Shown here piece by piece: positions 43,898 to 53,303 of a DNA stretch of 64,000 nt. The stretch comes from Lentimicrobiaceae bacterium. Its GTDB lineage: Bacteria; Bacteroidota; Bacteroidia; Bacteroidales; F082. The DNA lies in NCBI GenBank assembly GCA_015061335.1, contig SUWT01000002.1, positions 25,229-89,228 of the forward strand. Reading direction: 5' to 3'. Below the pieces are notes generated by a model. It did no database searches. It worked only from the letters and a program-made list of their open reading frames with translations, and was not told the DNA's origin. Both the position numbers and the translations under genes were made by a program. Each line of letters begins with the position of its first letter. The stretch's first letter is position 1.

Positions 43898-46800
43898 ATG
43901 TTTTTAGTATTCGATACCGAGACCACAGGTCTGCCTTTAGATAAAAATGCTCCTTTGAGCAATTTCGACAACTGGCCTAGAGTTGTTCAGATTGCATGGC
44001 AGATACATGATGAGAAAGGAAAATTCGTTAAGGCTGAGAATCATATCATCAAGCCCGAAGGTTTTATCATTCCAATAAATGCTTCTATGGTACATGGTAT
44101 CAGTACGGAACATGCTCTTAATGTCGGTGAGGATCTTAAAGATGTTTTGGATATTTTCCTTAATGCTCTTAACGAGGTGAAATATGTTGTTGGTCATAAT
44201 GTCAGTTTCGACCTTAATGTCACCGCATGTGAATATCTGAGAGTTAAAGGTATCAATCCTTTCAAAGGAATGAATATCATCGACACCTGTACTGAAAAGA
44301 CAGCAAATTTTTGCAAAATAGGTGTTTTAAAAAACGGACGACATAAATTTCCTGCTTTAAGAGAGATACATCAGTTGTTGTTCAACGAAGGTTTTGATAT
44401 GGCGCATAACGCTTCCGCCGATGTTGAAGCAACAGCTCGAGTTTTCCTTGAACTTATACGTATCAATGTGTTAAATGACAATGAGATAAAAGAAGGCGAG
44501 GAGTTCTTTAAAAATTTTAAGGAAGCCAATCCTGATGTGATGCAAGCTGCTGGAATTAAAGTCGTTTCTAACAAAGAAGAACAAACTCCAGAATCCCAAA
44601 ATTCCAGAATTCCAGAATTCCAGAATTCCAGTTACACTCCAAACCATTTCACGCATCTTCATGTTCACTCGCATTTCTCAATCCTCGACGGAATGTCGAA
44701 AGTGCCTGACCTCATCGACAAATGTACTCGCAGCGGTATGTATTCCATGGCTCTCACCGATCACGGAAATATGTTCGGCATCAAGGAATTTGCTGACGCT
44801 GCTAATAAATATAACGGTAAGATTAAAGATAAGATAAAAGAACAGGAGAAAGTTCTGAATAATGAAGAAACCACCGATTCTCAGAAAGATGACGCTTCCA
44901 AAGAGATTGATATTCTTAAGAAAAAGATGTTTAAACCGATATTCGGTATGGAGGCTTACTGCGCTCCGGTGAGCATCGACAAACGTGACGGTCGCGCCGA
45001 CAGAGGTTATCACCTTATTATATTGGCTAAAAACAAACAGGGATACAAAAACCTTTGCAAACTTTCTTCGATAGCTTATATCGATGGTTATTACTACAAT
45101 CCGCGTATCGACCATTCGCTTTTAGAAAAATATCACGAAGGACTTATCATCTGCTCGGCTTGTCTCGGCGGCGAACTTCCTCAGAAGATCATGAATGGTG
45201 ACATCGAAGGTGCGGAGAAATCGTTGCTTTGGTTCAAGAATCTCTTCGGAGAAGATTATTATATAGAAATACAACGACATAAAACCGATAAACCTAACGC
45301 AGATCAAGAGACATTTGAACGTCAGCAGGAAGTTAATAAGGTTCTTATCGAACTTGCGAGAAAGACAAACACCAAGATTGTCGCTACCAACGACGTTCAC
45401 TTTGTGGAAGAAGAACATAGCGAGGCTCACGACAGATTGATTTGTCTCAGCACCGGAAAGGATTTCGACGATCCTAACAGAATGCATTATACGAAACAGG
45501 AGTGGCTTAAGACACCTCAGGAGATGGGGACGGCATTCTCCGACATTCCTGAAGCTCTTGAAAATACAAAAGAAATCGTCGATAAGGTTGAATCTTATTC
45601 CATCGATTCTGATCCTATCATGCCGATATTCGATATCCCGAAAGATTTCGGTACCGAAGAAGAATATCGTCAGAGGTTTACAGAAGAGGATCTGTTCAAC
45701 GAGTTTACTCGCAATGAACTCGGTGAGGTGGTGATGAGTAGGGAAGAGGGAGAAAAGAAAATCAAGAAGTTGGGCGGTTATGATAAATTATATCGTATTA
45801 AATTAGAAGCCGACTATCTCGCAAAACTCGCTTGGGAAGGCGCGGAACGTCGTTATGGCAAGGAACTCACTGAAGAACAACGTGAACGTATTGTTTTTGA
45901 ACTACACATCATGAAGACCATGGGTTTCCCAGGTTACTTCTTGATAGTACAGGATTATATACGTGGTGCTCGTGAGGAACTCGGCGTCTCCGTCGGTCCG
46001 GGTCGTGGCTCGGCTGCTGGTTCCGTGGTGGCTTATTGTTTGAAAATCACAGATGTAGATCCTTTAAAATATGACTTGCTGTTCGAGCGTTTCCTTAATC
46101 CGGATCGTATCTCATTGCCCGATATTGATGTCGATTTCGACGATGATGGTCGTGGTAAGGTATTAGATTGGATTACAGAAAAATATGGTAAGGATAAAGT
46201 AGCTCATATCATCACATACGGAACGATGGCGACGAAATCTTCCATAGCTGATGTGAGTCGCGTGCAGAAGATCCCGATTCCTAAGGTTAATGAGATAAAA
46301 TCTTACATACCTGAAAGAAGTTTCCCAGATAACATTAAAGATGAAAAAGGAAAATCTCCCAAGGTAAATCTCAAAAATTGTTTTAAATACGTGCCTGAAA
46401 TTAAAGCTTTACTTGAAGGTGAGGATAAGAATATCTCTTCTATGCTTACTTACGCTCAGCAATTGGAAGATACTAATCGTCAGGTAGGTATTCATGCTTG
46501 TGGCGTCATTATTGGTGCTTCTGACTTGACAAATTATGCTCCTCTTTGTACTATCAAGGATAAAGATACCAAAGAGGATGTCTTGGTTACCCAATATGAC
46601 GGTCACGTGGTTGAAAACGTGGGTCTTATCAAGATGGACTTCTTGGGACTTAAGACTTTGACACAGATTAAAGATGCCTTGGCTAACATCAAGAAGACTC
46701 ACGGCATCGACATTGACATCGACAATATTCCTATTGATGATAAAAAGACTTACGAGTTATATAGTTCCGGAAATACTATCGGTACGTTCCAGTTCGAATC

Positions 46801-48475
46801 TCCTGGCATGCAGAAATATCTGCGTGAGTTGAAGCCTACTGTCTTTGAAGATCTTATCGCTATGAATGCCTTGTATCGTCCGGGTCCGATGGATTACATC
46901 CCGACATTCATTGCTCGTAAAACCGGAAGAGAGCCTATCAGTTATCCAATTCCAATCATGGAGAAGTATCTTAAAGATACTTACGGCGTTACAGTCTATC
47001 AGGAACAGGTGATGCTTCTGTCGCGTCAGCTTGCCAATTTCACTCGTGGAGAGTCTGATACTCTTCGTAAGGCGATGGGCAAGAAACTCATCGAGAAGAT
47101 GAACGAGCTGAAAGGTAAGTTCATGAAGCAAGGTCAGGAAAACGGTCATGATCCTGCGATTCTCGAAAACATCTGGAAAGACTGGGAGAAATTCGCTTCT
47201 TACGCTTTCAACAAATCGCATGCTACATGTTATTCTTGGGTCGCTTATCAGACTGCATATCTCAAAGCGCATTATCCTGCGGAATTCATGGCAGCTGTTT
47301 TAAACAGTTCCATTAGAGACAGTAAGGAAGTTGTCTTCATGATAGAAGAGTGTAAGCGTATGAGATTGGATGTGTTAGGACCAAATATCAATGAATCTGA
47401 ATATAAATTTACCGTCAACGAAAATGGTCAGATTTGTTTCGGTATGGGAGCTGTAAAGTCGGTGGGCGAAGTCGTTATTCAAACTATTACAGATGAAAGA
47501 GAGTCTAATGGTAAGTTTAAAGACTTTGCTGACTTTCTTATAAGAATGAATGGTAAAGGTGTAAGTAGAAAATCAATAGAATCATTAGCAGCTGTAGGTG
47601 TCTTCGATTGTTTTGAAGGTATGCATAGAGCTATGTTTTATAATATCGCAGAAGGTGATAAGGTAACATTTGTAGAAAGGGCTATTAAGTCGGTATCCAC
47701 ATATCTGGACAGAAAGAATAATGCGCAATTTGATTTGTTTGCGGATAGTATTGATGATAGTATAGATACTTTTACCATACAATTCCCCAACTGTGAGCGA
47801 TGGCCACAACTGAAGGAACTTGAAATGGAAAAAGAACTTGTCGGCTTTTATATGAGCTCACATCCTCTTGATCTATATAAAGATACTATAAAATATTTTG
47901 CTAATGTTAAGTTGGAAAATGTTAAAAATGCTATAGAAATAAATAAACCCGATACTACATTGGTGATGGCAGGATTGGTCACGTCATCAGAGAGGTTCAC
48001 TTCAAAGTCGGGTTCCGACTATGGCAGATATAGAATTGAAGACCAGAGCGGTAGTTTTGACTTTGCGCTTTTCAAGGAAAATTATCTGAAACTGAATCCG
48101 CTGCTCGTTCCTGGAACGCAGGTGCTCGTAACCGGAATAGTGAAAGAACGTTACGTCACAAGTGAAGATCCTAACGCTCCTAAACCTAAAGAGTTGAGAA
48201 TTACTAAAGTGGATCTTCTTGAGTCAATAATGGAAAACACTAACAGAGAGGTGAGATTCTCAATATTTATTGACAATCTTAATAAGGAAAAGGCAGATGA
48301 ATTTATCAATATAATTAAAGAAAATAAGGGCAGACAGCCATATTCGATACATTTTGTTGATAGAAAGAATAATATAACATGCTCAACACATCCTGAAAAA
48401 GGAAGTATAAACGCGCAGGAGATTTTCGAATTGTTGAAAAACGCCGACTATGTGACGTACGATTTGTTGAAGTGA
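43898..48475 (+). CDS. dnaE: DNA polymerase III alpha subunit DnaE with fused N-terminal DEDDh exonuclease
   Basis: 1525 aa; Exo motifs 'FDTETTGLP', 'VGHNVSFDL', 'AHNASADVEAT'; PHP 'HLHVHSHFSILDGM'; polymerase 'VGPGRGSAAGSVVAYCL', 'LPDIDVDFDDDGR', 'NALYRPGPM'. Confidence 0.95.
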   Translation: MFLVFDTETTGLPLDKNAPLSNFDNWPRVVQIAWQIHDEKGKFVKAENHIIKPEGFIIPINASMVHGISTEHALNVGEDLKDVLDIFLNALNEVKYVVGHNVSFDLNVTACEYLRVKGINPFKGMNIIDTCTEKTANFCKIGVLKNGRHKFPALREIHQLLFNEGFDMAHNASADVEATARVFLELIRINVLNDNEIKEGEEFFKNFKEANPDVMQAAGIKVVSNKEEQTPESQNSRIPEFQNSSYTPNHFTHLHVHSHFSILDGMSKVPDLIDKCTRSGMYSMALTDHGNMFGIKEFADAANKYNGKIKDKIKEQEKVLNNEETTDSQKDDASKEIDILKKKMFKPIFGMEAYCAPVSIDKRDGRADRGYHLIILAKNKQGYKNLCKLSSIAYIDGYYYNPRIDHSLLEKYHEGLIICSACLGGELPQKIMNGDIEGAEKSLLWFKNLFGEDYYIEIQRHKTDKPNADQETFERQQEVNKVLIELARKTNTKIVATNDVHFVEEEHSEAHDRLICLSTGKDFDDPNRMHYTKQEWLKTPQEMGTAFSDIPEALENTKEIVDKVESYSIDSDPIMPIFDIPKDFGTEEEYRQRFTEEDLFNEFTRNELGEVVMSREEGEKKIKKLGGYDKLYRIKLEADYLAKLAWEGAERRYGKELTEEQRERIVFELHIMKTMGFPGYFLIVQDYIRGAREELGVSVGPGRGSAAGSVVAYCLKITDVDPLKYDLLFERFLNPDRISLPDIDVDFDDDGRGKVLDWITEKYGKDKVAHIITYGTMATKSSIADVSRVQKIPIPKVNEIKSYIPERSFPDNIKDEKGKSPKVNLKNCFKYVPEIKALLEGEDKNISSMLTYAQQLEDTNRQVGIHACGVIIGASDLTNYAPLCTIKDKDTKEDVLVTQYDGHVVENVGLIKMDFLGLKTLTQIKDALANIKKTHGIDIDIDNIPIDDKKTYELYSSGNTIGTFQFESPGMQKYLRELKPTVFEDLIAMNALYRPGPMDYIPTFIARKTGREPISYPIPIMEKYLKDTYGVTVYQEQVMLLSRQLANFTRGESDTLRKAMGKKLIEKMNELKGKFMKQGQENGHDPAILENIWKDWEKFASYAFNKSHATCYSWVAYQTAYLKAHYPAEFMAAVLNSSIRDSKEVVFMIEECKRMRLDVLGPNINESEYKFTVNENGQICFGMGAVKSVGEVVIQTITDERESNGKFKDFADFLIRMNGKGVSRKSIESLAAVGVFDCFEGMHRAMFYNIAEGDKVTFVERAIKSVSTYLDRKNNAQFDLFADSIDDSIDTFTIQFPNCERWPQLKELEMEKELVGFYMSSHPLDLYKDTIKYFANVKLENVKNAIEINKPDTTLVMAGLVTSSERFTSKSGSDYGRYRIEDQSGSFDFALFKENYLKLNPLLVPGTQVLVTGIVKERYVTSEDPNAPKPKELRITKVDLLESIMENTNREVRFSIFIDNLNKEKADEFINIIKENKGRQPYSIHFVDRKNNITCSTHPEKGSINAQEIFELLKNADYVTYDLLK
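44601..44632. repeat. Octamer array ATTCCAGA x3 + ATTCCAGT in dnaE linker
   Basis: Direct reading; translates within 'ESQNSRIPEFQNSSYTPN' between the exonuclease and PHP domains. Confidence 0.93.
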
Positions 48476-48487
48476 ATTATTACATAC

Positions 48488-48598
48488 ATGAGAAAATTAT
48501 TCGTCATAATATCATTTGTTGCTTTTATATCAGGTTTTATGATTCTGTCTGACTCATGCGGAAGACAGTCGATGCATGAAACGTCAGAGAGATTTTAA
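48488..48598 (+). CDS. Very short signal/lipoprotein-like ORF (36 aa), possibly a truncated gene
   Basis: MRKLFVIISFVAFISGFMILSDSCGRQSMHETSERF*; hydrophobic N-terminus followed by Cys; stop lies just before a repeat-rich gap. Confidence 0.3.
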   Translation: MRKLFVIISFVAFISGFMILSDSCGRQSMHETSERF

Positions 48599-48613
48599 GA
48601 AGCACAATCTCAC

Positions 48614-48637
48614 GTAGAGGCACACGGACGTGTGACT
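48614..48637. repeat. Palindrome remnant GTAGAGGCACACGGACGTGTGAC
   Basis: CACACG-GA-CGTGTG perfect stem; reverse-complement half 'GCCTCTAC' occurs at 42115-42122. Confidence 0.6.
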
Positions 48638-48654
48638 TTTAAATTGAAAATTGG

Positions 48655-48866
48655 CTGTCAGCCATCAGCGGTCAGCAGTCAGCTCAATGCTCATAGCATA
48701 AAAACCGTGGACAAAGTCTGTTGTCTGTTGACTGTTGTCTGTTGACATCCGAAGGCTTAATCTTTAGACTTTTGTCTTTAGTCATTAGTCAAAATTCTCA
48801 GGTTCTCAGATTTTAGTGTTTTCAGATTTAAAAAAATCTTTCGTCTATTCTCTTTTGACTTTAGAC
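48655..48866. repeat. Composite intergenic block of several heptamer arrays
   Basis: CTGTCAG CCATCAG CGGTCAG CAGTCAG CTCAATG CTCATAG (48655-48696); TCTGTTG TCTGTTG ACTGTTG TCTGTTG (48717-48744); CTTTAGA CTTTTGT CTTTAGT CATTAGT (48762-48789); TTTTGAC TTTAGAC (48853-48866). Confidence 0.9.
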
Positions 48867-48882
48867 TTTTTTATTATTTTTG
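48854..48882 (+). promoter_or_regulatory. Promoter TTTG-N17-TATTTTTG upstream of trxA
   Basis: TTTG 48854-48857 lies within a heptamer unit (TTTTGAC); TATTTTTG 48875-48882; ATG 48920. Confidence 0.65.
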
Positions 48883-48919
48883 CAAAAAATCAGTACTAAC
48901 ATTTTAAATAATTATAATT

Positions 48920-49237
48920 ATGGCAAATCACATTACAGACGCTACTTTCGAAGTAGAAGTATTACAAAGCGAAGTTCCAGTTATGGTAGATTTCGGCGCA
49001 ACATGGTGCGGACCTTGCAACATGATCGCTCCTTATATGGACCAATTATCAGAAGAATATGCCGGCAAAGCTAAAGTTTTCAAAGCTGATATCGATGAAT
49101 GCCAAGGCTTAGCAGCTAAATATCGTATCATGAATGTTCCTACAGTTCTTTATTTCAAAGGCGGTCAAGTAGTTGACAAGAACGTAGGCGGCGCAGCAAA
49201 ACAAGTTTTCGAAGATAAATTGAAGAAACTTATCTAA
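48920..49237 (+). CDS. trxA: Thioredoxin
   Basis: 105 aa; 'VDFGATWCGPCNMIAPYMDQL', 'YRIMNVPTVLYFKGG'. Confidence 0.96.
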   Translation: MANHITDATFEVEVLQSEVPVMVDFGATWCGPCNMIAPYMDQLSEEYAGKAKVFKADIDECQGLAAKYRIMNVPTVLYFKGGQVVDKNVGGAAKQVFEDKLKKLI

Positions 49238-49245
49238 TCTAATAA

Positions 49246-50172
49246 ATGCCTATAGAAATCAGCAATATAGCTCAATTGGGAAGCCTGGAATTCTTGGCTC
49301 GACAGATAGTGGAAGGTTTTATAACGGGCCTGCATAAGAGTCCTTTTCACGGCTTCTCAGTTGAATTTGCTGAACATCGTCTCTATAACACAGGAGAACC
49401 AACCAAAAACATAGACTGGAAACTTTTCGCAAGAACCGAAAAACTCTTCGTGAAACGATACGAAGAAGAAACCAACCTCCGTTGCCAAATCGTTATAGAT
49501 AAAAGTTCGAGCATGTACTTTCCCGTACAAAACAAACTCGACTTCGAACATCTTAACAAACTATGGTTCTCTGCTTACAGCAGCGCGGCTCTCATCGAGA
49601 TGATGAGACGACAACGTGATGCCGTGGGATTGTCGTTGTTTGATGAAGATATTATCCTCCATACTCCCGCAAAACTGTCGAGAGTGCATTCTAATATGAT
49701 TTACAGCGAACTCGACAAGCTTATGCTTCCTTACGAGAAAAATGTGAAGACTACGACAAACACAGTACAATGTCTTCATAAGATAGCTGAAATGACGCAT
49801 AAGAGAAGTCTAGTGATAATATTCAGCGATATGCTCGATAATCTCGACTCATATCAGGATTTGTTCGCTGCGTTGGAACATCTTCGTTATAATAAACATG
49901 AAGTGATTCTATTTCATGTGTTCGATTCACTTCATGAACAAAAACTGGAATTTGAAAACATCCCCCATCGCTTCGTTGATTTAGAGACAGGCGAGACATT
50001 GAAACTCAACCCCGTAGAGATAAAGGAAAGATACGAAGAGATAATGACAGCCAAGAAAGAAGAACTCTTGCACCATTGCTATCAATATCAAATCGATTAC
50101 GTTGAAGCTGACATCAATAAAGCATACGATCAGGTGCTTACATCATATTTAATAAAAAGAAGTAAAATATAA
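49246..50172 (+). CDS. DUF58 domain protein
   Basis: 308 aa; 'YNTGEPTKNIDWKLFARTEKLFVKRYEEETNLRCQIVIDKSSSMYFP'. Confidence 0.92.
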   Translation: MPIEISNIAQLGSLEFLARQIVEGFITGLHKSPFHGFSVEFAEHRLYNTGEPTKNIDWKLFARTEKLFVKRYEEETNLRCQIVIDKSSSMYFPVQNKLDFEHLNKLWFSAYSSAALIEMMRRQRDAVGLSLFDEDIILHTPAKLSRVHSNMIYSELDKLMLPYEKNVKTTTNTVQCLHKIAEMTHKRSLVIIFSDMLDNLDSYQDLFAALEHLRYNKHEVILFHVFDSLHEQKLEFENIPHRFVDLETGETLKLNPVEIKERYEEIMTAKKEELLHHCYQYQIDYVEADINKAYDQVLTSYLIKRSKI

Positions 50173-50184
50173 ATGTATAACTAG

Positions 50185-50205
50185 GACTGTTGTCCGTTGT
50201 CTTTA
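50185..50205. repeat. Short heptamer trace GACTGTT GTCCGTT GTCTTTA upstream of LMW-PTP gene
   Basis: Direct reading; related to the TCTGTTG units. Confidence 0.55.
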
Positions 50206-50210
50206 ATAAT

Positions 50211-50678
50211 ATGAAATACAAAATACTCTTCATATGCCTCGGAAATATATGCAGAAGTCCAATGGCGGAATTCGTAATGAAAGACATCGTTGAAAAAGCC
50301 GGCTTAAGCCATGAATTTGAAATAGCTTCGGCTGCTACTTCAACTTACGAAATAGGTAATCCGGTGTATCCGCCGGCAAGACAGAAACTCGCTGAACACG
50401 GCATCGACTGTAAAGGCAAGACGGCTCGCCAGATAACAAAACGCGACTACGAATATTACGATTATATCGTCGCTATGGATCAAAGCAATCTCAAGAATCT
50501 GAGAAATATGTTAGGGGAGGACAAGCAGAGAAAAATCTCCTTATTGATGGATTATACCTCACGTCCCGCTGATGTCGCTGACCCTTGGTACACCGGCGAT
50601 TTCCAGGCTACATGGAGCGACGTTACTGAAGGATGCGCCGAACTTCTGAAGCATATAATGGCTAAAGACTCAAGATGA
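50211..50678 (+). CDS. Low-molecular-weight protein-tyrosine phosphatase
   Basis: 'ILFICLGNICRSPMAEFVMKDIV' (CxxxxCRS) and 'DVADPWYTGDF'. Confidence 0.93.
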   Translation: MKYKILFICLGNICRSPMAEFVMKDIVEKAGLSHEFEIASAATSTYEIGNPVYPPARQKLAEHGIDCKGKTARQITKRDYEYYDYIVAMDQSNLKNLRNMLGEDKQRKISLLMDYTSRPADVADPWYTGDFQATWSDVTEGCAELLKHIMAKDSR

Positions 50679-50718
50679 AAGGCTAAAGTTAAAATAAACT
50701 ATAATAAAAATAAAAACT

Positions 50719-52566
50719 ATGAGAAAACTATTACTCCTATTAACATTGGCATTTACATTAACATTGAATGCACAGGAAAAAGAAACTAAAACATTGAACG
50801 TATTGTTGAAACAAGAGACGCGTCTTACTGCTCGTTCGAATCCAAGTGAATTGATTTTAAAGGCGATGGTTCAATATAAGGATGGAAATGATGTAGTCGA
50901 TTTGAAGTCGATGAAACTCAATCTTGAGGGAACAACGAGAATCGCTGATGTGGAAAAAGTAAAAGTCTATACAACCGGACTTGAAGATTACGATAACAAC
51001 AGATTCCTTGATCATGCCTCTTTAATTGGAAGTTGTGAACCTCAGTCTGAAGATTTCGTCTGTGAACTAGAAGGTCAGCTTCATGAAGGTATAAATAATC
51101 TTTGGATTACGGTAGATGTTGCAGATGACGCTATTGAAGGTAACTTCATTGATATGTCGTGTCTTGAGGTATCTACTGTTGATGAGACTGTTGAAGTAAA
51201 GAATACATCGCCTACAGGAAATCGTGAGATTATTTTGGCTCGTACTACTTTGCTTCGTCCCGGAGATTATAATTCAACGAATTACAGAATTCCGGCAGTG
51301 ATAACAGCGCGTGACGGTTCTGTTGTCGCTATCACCGACAAACGTAAATATAACAACGGCGACCTTCCGGAAGACATCGACATAGTTTGCAACAGAAGTA
51401 CCGACGGCGGTCATACTTGGAGCGAGCCTTATACTATCGCATACGGAACAGGTCATGGACAAGGGTTCGGTGATTGCGCCTTGGCATTGACAAACGACGA
51501 CAACGGCATCATCGCGGCTTTCGTCGGCGGACCAGGATTCTGGGGCTCCACACCGGAAAATCCGCTGAGAATGTATATCTCAAGAAGTAATGATAACGGA
51601 CAGACATGGACTGAACCTGAAGATATTACATATCAGATATATGGTGCGGAGTGTGAAGATCCTGAACGTAAAGAATGGCTTGGAGGTTTCTTCGGTTCTG
51701 GAAACGGATTGCTGACATCGTCAGGACGAATCATGTTCGTAGTGGCAATGCGTGAGAACAATACAAGAGAAATGGTTTGTAATCATGCCGTTTATTCCGA
51801 TGACAACGGACTTACGTGGCAGGTGTCGGGAAGAGCATCAATAGGCGGCGACGAGGCAAAAGTGACCGAACTTGTTGACGGAAGAATCTTGATGAGTATC
51901 AGACATAATGGAAACAGATGGTATAATATTTCAGAAGACGGCGGCTTGACATGGCAGGAAACCACATCAGAATGGACAGACATCGTCGCTCCTGCTTGTA
52001 ATGGAGATATGATAAGATATACATCAGTAAACCAAGGAAATGAAAAAAACAGATTGCTTCATTCAGCACCAGTTGGATCTTCAAGAAAAGATGTGACTGT
52101 ATATGTAAGCTATGACGAAGGTGAGACTTGGTCCTTAAGTAAATGTATAGTGCCTTACAACTCAGCCTATTCTTCTTTGTGCATACTACATGATGGAACA
52201 ATAGGTCTTTACGTGGAAGAAACATTCCAAGGGGAAGGCGATTATTGTACGGTGTTTTATAACTTTAGCCTCGATTGGCTCAGTGGAGGAGAAGATAGCG
52301 TGATATCTGTAAAAGAATTAGATGATGATAATGACTCATGCTTGAAAGTCTATCCATTACCAACAAAAGATGTAATTAATATTGATGATGTTGATATAAA
52401 ACTTATCAATATTTATGATGTATATGGTAAATTAATAATGAGTTTAGAAAACGATAATGATAATATTACCATCAATGTCACTGACTTTACAGATGGGGTA
52501 TATATTGTTGAAACTTTCGATAATAATTCAAATAGAAAAAATGCAAAATTTATAGTAAAAAAATAA
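50719..52566 (+). CDS. Exo-alpha-sialidase with T9SS type A sorting domain
   Basis: 615 aa; 'NYRIPAVITARDGSVVAITDKR' (YRIP), five Asp-boxes (STDGGHTW, SNDNGQTW, SDDNGLTW, SEDGGLTW, SYDEGETW); C-terminal 'LKVYPLPTKDVINI...GVYIVETFDNNSNRKNAKFIVKK'. Confidence 0.92.
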   Translation: MRKLLLLLTLAFTLTLNAQEKETKTLNVLLKQETRLTARSNPSELILKAMVQYKDGNDVVDLKSMKLNLEGTTRIADVEKVKVYTTGLEDYDNNRFLDHASLIGSCEPQSEDFVCELEGQLHEGINNLWITVDVADDAIEGNFIDMSCLEVSTVDETVEVKNTSPTGNREIILARTTLLRPGDYNSTNYRIPAVITARDGSVVAITDKRKYNNGDLPEDIDIVCNRSTDGGHTWSEPYTIAYGTGHGQGFGDCALALTNDDNGIIAAFVGGPGFWGSTPENPLRMYISRSNDNGQTWTEPEDITYQIYGAECEDPERKEWLGGFFGSGNGLLTSSGRIMFVVAMRENNTREMVCNHAVYSDDNGLTWQVSGRASIGGDEAKVTELVDGRILMSIRHNGNRWYNISEDGGLTWQETTSEWTDIVAPACNGDMIRYTSVNQGNEKNRLLHSAPVGSSRKDVTVYVSYDEGETWSLSKCIVPYNSAYSSLCILHDGTIGLYVEETFQGEGDYCTVFYNFSLDWLSGGEDSVISVKELDDDNDSCLKVYPLPTKDVINIDDVDIKLINIYDVYGKLIMSLENDNDNITINVTDFTDGVYIVETFDNNSNRKNAKFIVKK

Positions 52567-52597
52567 CATTTATTTCTGGTGTTTATTAGAAAATGAC

Positions 52598-52605
52598 TAT
52601 ATTTG
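52598..52605 (+). promoter_or_regulatory. Possible -7 box TATATTTG
   Basis: TATATTTG 36 nt upstream of ATG 52642; no clear -33 element. Confidence 0.4.
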
Positions 52606-52641
52606 CCAAGTTATTTAAAATTTAAATTAAAAATTATTCTT

Positions 52642-53202
52642 ATGAAAATTAAAACATTTTTTATTTGTTTCTTGGCTGTATGTGCTATTTCATTGAGCAG
52701 CTGTAAAAAAGAAAACTATGCTGCAAAATTCGTGGGTAATTACGTTACTACTTTAACACCTAATTTGCAAGTATTAATGTTCGGTGAGGTCGTTGCAGAA
52801 ACAACAGACGAGGATGTTATCGAAGGTGTTACTTTTAATATCTCACAAGTTGGTGAAAGTCAGGATGTTAATATGACATTCACAATTCCTGAAATTGAAG
52901 AATCTGCAGAACTTCCAATTGAAATCCCTAATGCGGTTATTTTAAATGGTACATGTGATGAAACAGGTTTGCACTTGAGCGGATACTCATTATCAGAAAG
53001 TATCCCAATTCCGGAATTAGGAATGGATATTGCTATTAATGTCGGTTTAGGCAGTGCGACAATTGCAGAACCTGTTAATAATGTTATTTCTTGGACATCA
53101 TCACTTATTGGAACTATCGGTATAACAATGCCAGATATGCCAGAAGCTAATATGGAAGCCACAATCGATGGTGGTATCAAATTTAACGCTACAAAACAAT
53201 AA
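52642..53202 (+). CDS. Lipoprotein (calycin/DUF4925-like)
   Basis: MKIKTFFICFLAVCAISLSSCKKE lipobox; beta-rich remainder. Confidence 0.65.
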   Translation: MKIKTFFICFLAVCAISLSSCKKENYAAKFVGNYVTTLTPNLQVLMFGEVVAETTDEDVIEGVTFNISQVGESQDVNMTFTIPEIEESAELPIEIPNAVILNGTCDETGLHLSGYSLSESIPIPELGMDIAINVGLGSATIAEPVNNVISWTSSLIGTIGITMPDMPEANMEATIDGGIKFNATKQ

Positions 53203-53236
53203 TTATAAAATATCATAGTTTTATGAACGTTTTAAG

Positions 53237-53270
53237 AGAGACACATAATAATTTTAATGTGTCTCTTTTT
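53237..53270 (+). terminator. Intrinsic terminator
   Basis: AGAGACACA-TAATAATTTTAA-TGTGTCTCT-TTTT. Confidence 0.85.
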
Positions 53271-53303
53271 TACTAAATAAATCAAACAATTACATAACAA
53301 ATC

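Noticed and set aside
46757-47272. 171-aa antisense ORF within dnaE, plus others at 44678-45115, 45122-45487 and 46409-46702
   Set aside because: Shadow ORFs opposite strongly conserved DnaE sequence; no promoter or domain seen.
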